From: an uncultured Actinomycetes bacterium
Lineage (GTDB): Bacteria; Actinomycetota; Acidimicrobiia; Acidimicrobiales; RAAP-2
DNA length: 64,000 bases
NCBI GenBank assembly: GCA_903885505.1
Contig: CAISIU010000101.1
Location: 1 to 64,000, forward strand
Reading direction: 5' to 3'
Shown one piece after another: positions 1 to 9,232 of this stretch. A program made the position numbers and the translations under genes. Each line of letters starts with the position of its first letter. The stretch's first letter is position 1. The notes under the pieces were generated by a model. The model saw nothing but the letters and a program-made list of their open reading frames with translations. It ran no database searches and had not been told where the DNA came from.

Positions 1-92
1 CAGAGCTCTTAGAACTCTTCCCCGCCTCGTTGGAACGCTTGCCGGCAAAGCATCTCTGTGCCCGTTAATGGTGCGGGGGATACGCTTCACCC

Positions 93-377
93 GTGGCAAA
101 TGAACTCCCGGGCGGTCCCGTCCATCCCCTTCCGCCCGATCTCCACGAGGGATTGCTGGCAAGTGACGTCGCTCACGCCGCCTGGCTGGACATCACTCCA
201 CTCGCTCGCAATGAGTTCATTTGCTGGGTGGAAGACGCCAAGCAGCCTGCCACTCGTGAACGACGTATCCGTCGCACCCGAGAAGAGCTAGAAGAGGGAA
301 TGCGCCGCCCCTGCTGTTGGCCCGGCTGTAAGCACCGCGAGCGCAACGGGAAATCGCCCCGCGAGTCACCTCGGTAG
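93..377 (+). CDS. YdeI/OmpD-associated-like small protein (possibly only the C-terminal domain)
   Basis: 94-aa ORF with PLPPDLHEGLLASDVAHAAWLDITPLARNEFICWVEDAKQPATRERRI, typical of the YdeI/OmpD-associated family; GTG start preceded by TACGCT-N6. Confidence 0.65.
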   Translation: MANELPGGPVHPLPPDLHEGLLASDVAHAAWLDITPLARNEFICWVEDAKQPATRERRIRRTREELEEGMRRPCCWPGCKHRERNGKSPRESPR

Positions 378-386
378 AGTTTGAAG

Positions 387-920
387 GTGGCAAACGGCGC
401 TCGCATCATCGTTATTGCCGGGCTGCCCGGCGCGGGGAAGAGCACTTTGAGCCGCCGCCTCGCTCAGCACGTCGATGTCGCCGCCCACGTCGAAGCCGAT
501 CGGCTGCAGGACCTCATCGTCTCCGGCGCGGTACACGGCGACGTCAACGGCATTAGTGACGAAGCGGCTCGCCAGATTCGTCTTCGTCTTCACCATGCCG
601 TGCTGCTCGCTCGCTCTTTTCGCGAGGCGGGCTTCACCGCCATCGTCGACGACATCATCACGGGGCCACGTTTTGACCATCTCCGCGATGAGCTCGGCGA
701 CACCCCTTTTTCTTTCGTCATGTTGTTACGCGATCTCGAGGTCATGAAGGAGTCGTGGCGGGCGATAGGTAGCCCCTTCGTCGACTCTTTCGATTGGATT
801 GACGATGAGATTCGCCATCACACCCCGCGAGTGGGCCTGTGGCTCGAGACCACTGGCCGCAGCGAAGATGAAACATTTGCTGAATTAGTGACGCGTCTCG
901 ATGAGGCGCGCGTTCAGTGA
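387..920 (+). CDS. P-loop kinase/ATPase (AAA, zeta-toxin/shikimate-kinase-like)
   Basis: Walker A GLPGAGKS near the N-terminus. The track ORF opens at a TTG at 381; GTG 387 fits the TAGAGT-N6 leaderless promoter. Confidence 0.75.
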   Translation: MANGARIIVIAGLPGAGKSTLSRRLAQHVDVAAHVEADRLQDLIVSGAVHGDVNGISDEAARQIRLRLHHAVLLARSFREAGFTAIVDDIITGPRFDHLRDELGDTPFSFVMLLRDLEVMKESWRAIGSPFVDSFDWIDDEIRHHTPRVGLWLETTGRSEDETFAELVTRLDEARVQ

Positions 921-1471
921 CCATCAACTCGTCGCGTCGATGGCGTGTGGTCGCGCTCGCGATCATCATCGAGGCTCTCGTGGCGGTGGGGGTGATTTGG
1001 ATTATCCGACCCCATGACGCTGCACCCACGTTTGCCACCTTCCGCGCTCCAAGCACTGCCACCGGTGTCAGTTGGGCGACCGCCACCGTGACGAGCGGCC
1101 CGGCCCGTCATAACAGCGCGGTCTCGATGGTCGTGGTGAATGGCTCCGCTCACGCCATGGTGATCACCTCGATTTCTTCATCCGTCGCCGCGACGGGGAT
1201 GTTGCACGTGGATCGCAATCTCTGCGATCCTCACGAGGTGATGACCACGTTATCGACGATGGAAATTTCCGCACACCGGGGAGTCCATCTGGGCCTTCAC
1301 GGTGCGGGTGCGATGCTCATGAATGTGCAGTCGTCACTTCACCGAGGCGCGCACGTGACGCTCGTTGTCCGGTGGCTCGATGGCGCGGGCACGCGTCACG
1401 TATCGGAGGTGGACGCGACGGTTATCCCCGCCCCCGCCCACCTGCAGTACACCGCGCCTATGGCAATGTGA
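917..1471 (+). CDS. membrane-anchored/exported protein, PCu(A)C copper-chaperone-like (DUF461)
   Basis: N-terminal TM segment; VVVNGSAHAMVITSISS...GMLH...M...GAMLM layout resembles PCuAC; GTGA overlap with the upstream gene. Confidence 0.5.
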   Translation: MTINSSRRWRVVALAIIIEALVAVGVIWIIRPHDAAPTFATFRAPSTATGVSWATATVTSGPARHNSAVSMVVVNGSAHAMVITSISSSVAATGMLHVDRNLCDPHEVMTTLSTMEISAHRGVHLGLHGAGAMLMNVQSSLHRGAHVTLVVRWLDGAGTRHVSEVDATVIPAPAHLQYTAPMAM

Positions 1472-2144
1472 GAACAGTGTCGGCGATGAAGTGTGCCAAC
1501 TCTCGCGGCTTCGTGAATTGTGGCCAGTGGCCGGTCGGAAGTTCAATTACCGACACGTCCTCGATGATCTCGTCATCATTGTCCGACCACTCCCAGTACT
1601 GATCCGCGGTGAACTCGCAGGCAATCAGCGTGGCCGGGATGGCGAGCCGCGCGGCATTGGTGAGTGTCAGTGGTTCTCGAGCACAGCGAGCAGATTCGGG
1701 GTGCACCGACGACAACAAGAGCTCGGCCGCGTCGCCGACGAGGTCGCGAACATCGTCGGGGGTGAAGAAGTCAATACCCGGAAAAGGAATCTCCCCCTCC
1801 ACTTCTGGCAGTGAGTCATTAACGATGTGACCATTGGTCGGGGGAACAGTGTCCACCAACATCAGGTGACGAACGAGTTCGGGGCGCTGATCAGCAGCGC
1901 CATACGCAATATTGCCGCCCGCGGAGTGTCCCACGAGGACGGCGGGCTCACTCAATGCGTCCAGCCACTCGACCACGGCGTTGATTTGGTCAGTGAGTCC
2001 CACGTCACGGCGGTGAGGCCAATGGGCCCCGCGGCCCGGAAGGCCAATGGTGTCCGCCGTGATTCCATAGGTTGTCAGGATTTCCTGAACGGTCGCCCAC
2101 GAGTTGCCCGTCAGCCAAAAGCCAGGAATCAGGAGAATTCGCAC
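1458..2144 (-). CDS. alpha/beta hydrolase
   Basis: LIPGFWLTGNSW and nucleophile elbow VGHSAGG, C-terminal GHWPQ His. Confidence 0.85.
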   Translation of the reverse strand: MRILLIPGFWLTGNSWATVQEILTTYGITADTIGLPGRGAHWPHRRDVGLTDQINAVVEWLDALSEPAVLVGHSAGGNIAYGAADQRPELVRHLMLVDTVPPTNGHIVNDSLPEVEGEIPFPGIDFFTPDDVRDLVGDAAELLLSSVHPESARCAREPLTLTNAARLAIPATLIACEFTADQYWEWSDNDDEIIEDVSVIELPTGHWPQFTKPRELAHFIADTVLTLP

Positions 2145-2276
2145 AGTGGAACTGTAGGGGATGGGGCCCTGATTCTTACGAGACTCTCATGTGCTCGACC
2201 GAGCTCTTCTTATGTGGCGATATCAAGATGATTCCCGTCGGGCAAGGTGCTCGATGCGTCAACGTAAGGAGAGTGG

Positions 2277-2732
2277 ATGAAGAATCCCTTGAAGCAAGTG
2301 ATCACCATCGCCGCCGTGGCCGCCGCCACGACCGGTGCGGGCGTCGCCCTGATGACGTCGGCCGGCGCCGCCTCCAAGGCGACCCCGCGACACTCGGCCA
2401 CGGCTCCGTATTCCAGCCGACCACATACGCCGCCCTCGGGACCGAAGGAAACTTCGCTCACTGGCACTGACCTCACGACGGCCACCGCCGCGGTGCAGGC
2501 GGCCCTGCCGAGCGGAGCGACCATCGTGCGCATCGAGTCCAACGCCCATGATTCGTACCCCTATGAGGCTCACGTAGTTCTCGCCGACGGCACTCGTGAG
2601 ATCGTGGAGCTGAACTCCACCTTCGAGGTCATCACGACCATCGCCGACCCGGGCCCCGGCCCGCGTGATGGTGGACCGGCCGATCACCAAGGTCCGCCAC
2701 CGGGCGGCCCGGAGGGTCGCGGCCACCACTAG
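2277..2732 (+). CDS. secreted small protein, PepSY-like, with Pro/Gly/His-rich C-terminal tail
   Basis: signal peptide MKNPLKQVITIAAVAAATTGAG; ATAAVQAALPSGATIVRIES...; RBS AAGGAG. Confidence 0.6.
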   Translation: MKNPLKQVITIAAVAAATTGAGVALMTSAGAASKATPRHSATAPYSSRPHTPPSGPKETSLTGTDLTTATAAVQAALPSGATIVRIESNAHDSYPYEAHVVLADGTREIVELNSTFEVITTIADPGPGPRDGGPADHQGPPPGGPEGRGHH

Positions 2733-2810
2733 AGGCCCCGTTGTTGCCACTCCCCCGCTGCGGTCCGGTGACCTCGGCGGGGGAGTGCTGCTGTCTCGTA
2801 GCCTTCGATT

Positions 2811-3398
2811 ATGACGAGTGAGCACTGGGATTCGATGTATCGCGACAAGGGTCGCGTCAACGTCAGCTGGTTCGAAGAGCACCCCCAGCAATCACTCGAT
2901 CTCATCACTCGATTCGCGCCACCTACCGCGTCCGTCATTGATGTGGGCGGAGGTGCCTCCGACCTGGCGAGCGAGTTACTCGCCGCGAATTTCACCGACG
3001 TGACGGTGCTGGATCTCTCCAGCGAAGCCGTCGCTCACTACGCCGACTTAAAGGTGGCCACCGCCGTCGGCGACGTGCGGACCTGGCAACCCCCACGCAC
3101 CTATGACGTCTGGCACGACCGCGCAGTGGGGCATTTCATGACCTCGCCGGATGATCAACTCGGTTATCTGAGCACCTTGCGTGCCGCCATGGCTCCCTCC
3201 GGCATCGCCATCATCGAGGGCTTCGCCCCCGACGGGCCCGAGAGTTGTTCGGGATTGGCCGTGCGACGCGGATTTCCCACCTTGGCGTCGCAATTACTGA
3301 GTGACGAGTTCGACTGCCGAGCATCGGGTGGATTCATCCACGTGACCCCCTGGGGAGCCGAACAGGCTTTTGAATGGGTCGTTCTCGCGCGGGTCTAG
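2811..3398 (+). CDS. class I SAM-dependent methyltransferase
   Basis: motif I VIDVGGGASDLASELL; WHDRAVGHFM. Confidence 0.85.
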   Translation: MTSEHWDSMYRDKGRVNVSWFEEHPQQSLDLITRFAPPTASVIDVGGGASDLASELLAANFTDVTVLDLSSEAVAHYADLKVATAVGDVRTWQPPRTYDVWHDRAVGHFMTSPDDQLGYLSTLRAAMAPSGIAIIEGFAPDGPESCSGLAVRRGFPTLASQLLSDEFDCRASGGFIHVTPWGAEQAFEWVVLARV

Positions 3399-3418
3399 TC
3401 CAGCGATACGATGCGCCG

Positions 3419-4435
3419 GTGACTACCCGCCTGCGTAATTGCGACCCCGCCCTTCGTCGTGCCTGGCACTCTTTGTGCCGCGACACCGAGATCGGACTTC
3501 AGCCCCGTGCCTTTCGACTCTTGGGTGAGGACTGGGTCGTGTGGCGCGATCTCGACGGAACGGCCCGCGTCTTTCGCGACCTCTGCCCCCACCGTCAGGC
3601 ACCCCTATCGCTGGGCAGTTGCACCGAGGGCACGTTGCGCTGCCCCTATCACGGCTGGTCTTTCAACGCGGAGGGTGCCTGCGTGGATATTCCCGCACTC
3701 GGCAGCGACGCGACCTACCCACCTCGCGCGAAGCTCACAGGCCCCGCGGGGGTGCATGAGTCACACGGCATCATCTTCATCGCGCCCGACGAGCCGCTAA
3801 CTCCGAAGCCGGTGGTCGCGGCGGCAAGTGATCCCACCATGATGCGCGGCGACGTGCCGGTGGAGACCACTCGCGGCGGTGCCGGATTACTGGCGGACAA
3901 CTTCCTCGACATGGCCCACTTCCCCTTCGTGCACGCGGGCACTTTTGGTGCCGATGAAGTCAGGGAAGTCCCGCCCTATACCGTCACGCGTGACGGCTAT
4001 CGCTTTGAGGCCGTCTACGAACACGACTTTGCGAATCGTGAAGATCCGAAAGTCGCGACGGGTGAGCACCCGCTCATCCAGCGCCGCCGCCTGACCTATC
4101 GCTACACCGCCCCCTTCCACCTCGAGCTCGACATTCATTTTCTGGAGACCGGTGGCACCAACGTCATTGGCTTCTTCTTGACGCCGGTCGATGACGACCA
4201 CGTGCGCGTCTATTCGTCGCTCTGGCGAAACGACATGAACGGTGACGAGACTTTGATGCAGGCCGCAGTGGATTTCGAAGTCGCGGTGATTGCGGAGGAC
4301 CTCGCTCTGCAGTCACGATTTGGGCAGCTGTCACTGCCGCTCGATCCCACCATCGAGGTGCACACCCGCGCGGACAAGACGACGATTGAATTACGTCGCA
4401 TTCTGTCCGAGTTCTGCACGGCCGCGTCGGCCTAA
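3419..4435 (+). CDS. Rieske (2Fe-2S) aromatic ring-hydroxylating dioxygenase, large subunit-like
   Basis: CPHRQAPLSLGSCTEGTLRCPYHGW Rieske motif and DNFLDMAHFPFVH iron site. GTG 3419 chosen over track start 3374. Confidence 0.9.
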   Translation: MTTRLRNCDPALRRAWHSLCRDTEIGLQPRAFRLLGEDWVVWRDLDGTARVFRDLCPHRQAPLSLGSCTEGTLRCPYHGWSFNAEGACVDIPALGSDATYPPRAKLTGPAGVHESHGIIFIAPDEPLTPKPVVAAASDPTMMRGDVPVETTRGGAGLLADNFLDMAHFPFVHAGTFGADEVREVPPYTVTRDGYRFEAVYEHDFANREDPKVATGEHPLIQRRRLTYRYTAPFHLELDIHFLETGGTNVIGFFLTPVDDDHVRVYSSLWRNDMNGDETLMQAAVDFEVAVIAEDLALQSRFGQLSLPLDPTIEVHTRADKTTIELRRILSEFCTAASA

Positions 4436-4436
4436 C

Positions 4437-4469
4437 AAAAACCCGGTCACCGAAGTGACCGGGTTTTTT
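4437..4469. terminator. bidirectional intrinsic terminator
   Basis: aaaaacccggtcac-cgaa-gtgaccgggttttttt hairpin between convergent genes. Confidence 0.9.
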
Positions 4470-4482
4470 GTAGTTGAGCTGA

Positions 4483-7400
4483 TTAGTTAACGATCAGCTG
4501 ACCGTTGCTGTAGCGCATCCAGTTCGGCACGCGGGCCGGCGCGGAGCCACTAATGGCCAACGTGGAATTCACGTACTGACCGGAGAAGGACGCCAAGATT
4601 CCGAACACACCGGACAAGTCGGCATTCGTGAAGTTGGCGCCCGTCAACAGGTTGGGGTTCGTGAGGCCGGATCCGGGCAGGACCACCTGACCAAGGAAGG
4701 TCTGGTAGAAGACGTCGTTCGTAAAGTTGGCTCCACGCATGTCGTCGTTCAAGAAGGTGGCACCCGAGAGGTCAAGGTTCGAGAAGTCGAGTCCCGACAG
4801 GTTGGAGAACGCGATGACCACGTTCGGGCCAGCCAAGTAACCCGACACCACACGGTATCCATACGTCACCACTCCGGCTGATCCCGTCAGGCCCGTGGCG
4901 GTGGCGTGATACCACTGCGTGCCGCTGAAGTTTGCCCCGGTCACAATGTCCCCCTGGAGGGTGGCATTCGACAAGTCGGTACCCGAGAACGACGCGTTCG
5001 TCAGGTTGTCACCGGTGAATTGCGACATTGACATGTTCATGCCCGACACGTTCAGGCCCGAGAGGTCAACGTTCACTATCTTCACGCCTGCGGCAATAAG
5101 TGCACCCTTGTAGATGAAGCAGCTACTGGCTTCGTTCGCCAAGTCCGAGGTGGCCGGGTACTGCGTCCAGTTCGGGGTGATGCTGCTGGAGGTGGCGCAG
5201 AGGGCGTACGGCGTGCCGCTGATGCCCTTGTTGTCCGCCGCCAACCAGCTGGCGTTCACGAAGCGGGTGTTGGTTTCGTTGTTGTTCAGCCAGAACGAGC
5301 CAGTGAAGTCCGTTCCCCATGAGGAGAGGCCCGTCAGGTTGTCACCGATGAACTGGATGCCCAGCGCGTTGTCGGCGTTCAACGAGACGTTGGTCAAGTT
5401 CGAACTGTAGAAGCCCGCACCGCGAAGGTCGAGGCCCGACAGGTCCATGTTGACCAAGTTGCCGTTGTCCACGCGGTAGTAGGAACCCACGAGGTTGGAG
5501 CAGCGAATCTGACCATCGCCACAGTTGAGGTAGTAGAGGTTCATGACGTAGTTGTTCGAACCCGTCCGAACGCCCGCCACCGACTGAGTGACGTTGAAGG
5601 GGACGGACGCAATGGGCGTCTGCGGCGTGGCCGCCGGCGCCAGCGTCAAGTAGACACCGGTCTGCGCACAGCGAGTGACTTCCGACGCCTTACCCGAGCA
5701 AATCTGCTTGCCATTGACCGTGAGGACATAGTTGATCGACTCGGAGTTCACCGAGGGGATAACGCCCCAGGTCATGGTGTGTGCGTTGGCGTTGTAGGAA
5801 CCCTGCGCCGACGCGTTCAGGATCGGACCCGATGAGGACAGCTGGGTCGACACGGTGGCGCTGGAGCCGTTCGCGTTCGACGCGGACGCCGAAATGGTGT
5901 ACGTCGTGTACAGCGGCAGCGGGCCGAAGCTAAAGCTGCTGGTGTAGGTGAGCGTGCCGTCGGAGTTACGAGTCACCGGCGTTGAGCCCATGTACAACGT
6001 GCCCGTCGGGCTCTCGATGTCCAGGTTCAGGTTGCCGACATTGGAACCCGTCGTGAAGCCCCAGTCACTGGGGGCAACCACGTTCACGGTCATGGTGCCG
6101 TAGTAGTTGCCGTAGTAGTCCGGCTGAATGGTGATCGCCGAGGTACCCGAGATGGTCGGAACGGCCGGCGGGCCTGACGGGGTGATGCTGTTCGACGAGG
6201 TTGACGAGGGCGAGGTGCCCGCGGCGTTAATGGCGGCCACCGTGAAGCTGTAGGCGGTGCCAGCGCTGAGGCCGGTCACGGTCGTCGAGGTCGCGGGGTA
6301 GGCCACGGCGAAGGTGGCGTTGCCCGGTGACACGGTGACGACGTAGCTGGTCGGCGTCGAGCCACCGAAGTCGCCCGGAGCCGTCCACGACGCCGTGCCG
6401 TTGCCGTTGCCGTTGCTCACGAACGAAGGGTTCGTGGGTCGCCACGTGGTGGCCGCCGGGGTGGCGGAACCCGCAGCCGCGGCCACTGACGTGAGGCCGC
6501 TGTAGTTGGTGGCCGTAACTGCGAAGCGGTAGTTAGTGCCGTTGGTCAAATTACCGATCGTGCAACTTGTGCCGGAAGCGTCGGTGGTGCAAGTAGCGCC
6601 ACCAGGAGTTGCGGTCACGGAATAACGAGTAATCACTGTTCCACCATTCGACGCGGGCGATGACCACGAGATGGTGGCGGACTGATTGCCACTCGTCACC
6701 GACGCATTGCGGGGTGCGGACGGCGCGTCCAGCGGGCGCACGGTGCTGGTGAAGTTGGAGCGAGAGCTTTCGCCTACGGCATTGATGGCCGTGACGTAGA
6801 AGTTGTAAGTCGTGCCCAAGGTGTAGCCGGTCCAGGTGCAGCTCGTACCAGAGATATTCGAGCAGATCAGGAGGTTGCCCGAGGTGTACACGTTGTAACC
6901 GGTGATGGCGCTGCCGCCGTTCGACGACGGGACATTCCATGAAATCGACACCGTGCCCGCCGAGTATGACGCCGCGGCGCTAGCCGGAGATCCCGGCACC
7001 GCCACGAACGCAACGGGAGCCGAGGTGCCAGCTGCGGAATTCCCGAGGGCGCTCGTCGCGACGACAGAGGCGGTGTAGTTGGTGCCGTTCGACAGGCCAG
7101 AGATGGCGCAGCTCAGAACGTTCGGTAGAACTTGGCACGTCTTGCCACCGGGGCTAAGAGTGACCGTGTATCCCGTTACCGACGCACCACGTGCGCTCGA
7201 TGCGCTCCATGACGTGGTGATCCTCCCATTCGCACCGCTCGCGGAGACATTGGTCGGAGCGTTCGGCACGTCGCGCGGTGTGACGCTGTTAGTGGCCGAG
7301 GATGCCGAGCTGGTGCCGGCCGCGTTTATGGCCACCACCGTGAAGGTGTAGGCGACATTCCACGAGAAGGTGGTGATTTGGGCCGACGTACCCGTGACGC

Positions 7401-9123
7401 CGCTGGCGACGATGGTGTTGTTCGAAATCACGTTGTACGACGAGACGACGCCCAAGGGGGCGCGCCACGACACGGTGATGGCACCGTTCGAGTACGACGC
7501 GCTCGCGTTGGTCGGCGCGCTCGGTGCGCTGTAGGTCGCGGTGGCCGACGACGGTGACGACGGCGACGAGGTACCCGTTGAGTTCGTGGCGGTCACGGTG
7601 AAGGTGTAGGTCGTACCCACCGTCACACCAGTGATATTGCACGTCGTGTTGCTAGTGGCGGTGCAGGTCTTGTTACCCGGCGACGAGGTCACGGTGTAAC
7701 CGGTGATGGTGTCATTGCCGTTGTCTGACGGAGCGGTCCACGAGACCACAATCTTGTTGCCGCTCAACGTCGCGGTCACGCCGGTGGGCGCCTGAGGAAC
7801 GGCGGTGGACACGTAGGTCGAGCTCGTCGCGCCGGTGCTGTTGCCGGCGACATTGGTCGCCACCACGGTGAAGGTGTACGAGGTGCCCTTCGCCAGGTTG
7901 GTGATCTGACAGCTCGTGGCGCCGTTGCTCGCGGTGCAGGTCTTGCCACCGGGGGTCGAGGTCACGGTGTAGCTCGTAATGGCCGATCCACCGTTGTTGG
8001 CGGGGGCGGTCCAGCTAATCGTCACGTTGGTGTGCGGGTTACCAATGCCGTTGTTTTGACCGTTGGTGTTGGTAGTGGTCACCACGACATTGGTCGGTGC
8101 GTCGGGATTGTTCGGCGTCGTGCCGGCCGCGCTCGAGGCGGGTGCCGACGTGCCCGTGGAGTTCGTGGCGGTGACGCTGAAGGTGTACGACGTGCCCTTC
8201 GTGAGACCCGAGATGCTGCAGGACTTAGCCGTGGTGGTCGTGCAGGTCTTGTTACCCGGCGACGAGGTCACCGTGTAACCGGTGATGGGGTCGTTACCCG
8301 TGTTGGTGGGCGCGGTCCAGCTGATGGTTGCTGAGGTGGAGCTGAACGAGGCGGTGACGCCGGTCGGCGCACCGGGCGCCGTCGTTGTCGTGAACTTGCT
8401 CGGTGCCGATTCCTTACCTTCGCCGACGGCGTTGCGAGCCTTCACCGTGAAAGTGTGCTCTTTGCCCTTGGACAGACCAGTGATCTTGCAGCCCGTTGAA
8501 CCCGAGGTGGCCGTGCAGCTCTTGCCGTCCGGCTGCTCGTACACGGTGTAACCGGTGATGGAGGAACCACCGTCAGAGTCTGGCGTGGTCCACGTGATGG
8601 TGAGTTGGGTGCCGTCGGGTCCCGAGTTGCCGTTGTTCTCGTTGTCGCCCTTGTCCCCGCCGTTGCCGCTGCCGCTGGACGTACCGGGCGCCTCGTTGAT
8701 GTCCTTGGGCTCGCTGGGCTCACTCGGTGCCTTGTAGGAGGAGGAGACGCCGGCGACGCTGTTGCCGATCGCGTTCGTCGCGATGACGGAGAAGGTGTAG
8801 CTCGATCCCTTCGTCAGACCCGAGATGGCGCATGAGCGGGTAGAGGCGTTCGTTGAACATGTCTTGCCCGACGGTGTCGAGGTCACGGAGTATCCAGTGA
8901 TGGATGATCCACCGGTGGAGGACGGGGCCGACCACGTCAAGGTTCCGCTGAGGGGGCTGCCGGAAGTGGCGCTAAAGCTCACACTGGTCGGAGCACTCGG
9001 TGCGGTCGAGGCGTGAGCGACGACGCTGGCCGACGCCGCGCTAATGGGCGCGAGGAAGGCCGCGGCGGCAATGGCCAACGACGACATGATTTTGGGCGTG
9101 GAAAGACGTGAAATGTTCGGCAT
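4483..9123 (-). CDS. giant secreted protein: fibronectin type III repeat array with C-terminal pentapeptide-repeat region
   Basis: 1546 aa; signal peptide; about 11 repeats of APT.V..S...G...VSW..P...G...ITGYTVTSSPG.KTC...SC.I.GL..GT.YTFTV.A.N..G; C-terminus rich in ANFT/DLSG/ATL pentapeptides. Confidence 0.9.
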   Translation of the reverse strand: MPNISRLSTPKIMSSLAIAAAAFLAPISAASASVVAHASTAPSAPTSVSFSATSGSPLSGTLTWSAPSSTGGSSITGYSVTSTPSGKTCSTNASTRSCAISGLTKGSSYTFSVIATNAIGNSVAGVSSSYKAPSEPSEPKDINEAPGTSSGSGNGGDKGDNENNGNSGPDGTQLTITWTTPDSDGGSSITGYTVYEQPDGKSCTATSGSTGCKITGLSKGKEHTFTVKARNAVGEGKESAPSKFTTTTAPGAPTGVTASFSSTSATISWTAPTNTGNDPITGYTVTSSPGNKTCTTTTAKSCSISGLTKGTSYTFSVTATNSTGTSAPASSAAGTTPNNPDAPTNVVVTTTNTNGQNNGIGNPHTNVTISWTAPANNGGSAITSYTVTSTPGGKTCTASNGATSCQITNLAKGTSYTFTVVATNVAGNSTGATSSTYVSTAVPQAPTGVTATLSGNKIVVSWTAPSDNGNDTITGYTVTSSPGNKTCTATSNTTCNITGVTVGTTYTFTVTATNSTGTSSPSSPSSATATYSAPSAPTNASASYSNGAITVSWRAPLGVVSSYNVISNNTIVASGVTGTSAQITTFSWNVAYTFTVVAINAAGTSSASSATNSVTPRDVPNAPTNVSASGANGRITTSWSASSARGASVTGYTVTLSPGGKTCQVLPNVLSCAISGLSNGTNYTASVVATSALGNSAAGTSAPVAFVAVPGSPASAAASYSAGTVSISWNVPSSNGGSAITGYNVYTSGNLLICSNISGTSCTWTGYTLGTTYNFYVTAINAVGESSRSNFTSTVRPLDAPSAPRNASVTSGNQSATISWSSPASNGGTVITRYSVTATPGGATCTTDASGTSCTIGNLTNGTNYRFAVTATNYSGLTSVAAAAGSATPAATTWRPTNPSFVSNGNGNGTASWTAPGDFGGSTPTSYVVTVSPGNATFAVAYPATSTTVTGLSAGTAYSFTVAAINAAGTSPSSTSSNSITPSGPPAVPTISGTSAITIQPDYYGNYYGTMTVNVVAPSDWGFTTGSNVGNLNLDIESPTGTLYMGSTPVTRNSDGTLTYTSSFSFGPLPLYTTYTISASASNANGSSATVSTQLSSSGPILNASAQGSYNANAHTMTWGVIPSVNSESINYVLTVNGKQICSGKASEVTRCAQTGVYLTLAPAATPQTPIASVPFNVTQSVAGVRTGSNNYVMNLYYLNCGDGQIRCSNLVGSYYRVDNGNLVNMDLSGLDLRGAGFYSSNLTNVSLNADNALGIQFIGDNLTGLSSWGTDFTGSFWLNNNETNTRFVNASWLAADNKGISGTPYALCATSSSITPNWTQYPATSDLANEASSCFIYKGALIAAGVKIVNVDLSGLNVSGMNMSMSQFTGDNLTNASFSGTDLSNATLQGDIVTGANFSGTQWYHATATGLTGSAGVVTYGYRVVSGYLAGPNVVIAFSNLSGLDFSNLDLSGATFLNDDMRGANFTNDVFYQTFLGQVVLPGSGLTNPNLLTGANFTNADLSGVFGILASFSGQYVNSTLAISGSAPARVPNWMRYSNGQLIVN

Positions 9124-9232
9124 AGCCGTACATTGTAAGAGAACTATTTTGCCGTCGTTATTCGCCTTTGAAAATAAAGGAGATTATGTCAATAATCCCT
9201 GATCAAAAGGGGTGGTTACCCAGAGGCGGAAA

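Noticed and set aside
4483-9123. FnIII repeat array considered as CRISPR or tandem-repeat DNA
   Set aside because: Repeats are protein modules (about 90-100 codons) with diverged DNA, no short direct repeats with unique spacers and no cas genes
9187-9192. TTGACA as -35 for the exoprotein gene
   Set aside because: No acceptable -10 at 16-18 bp spacing; TACAAT next to the ATG is the better candidate
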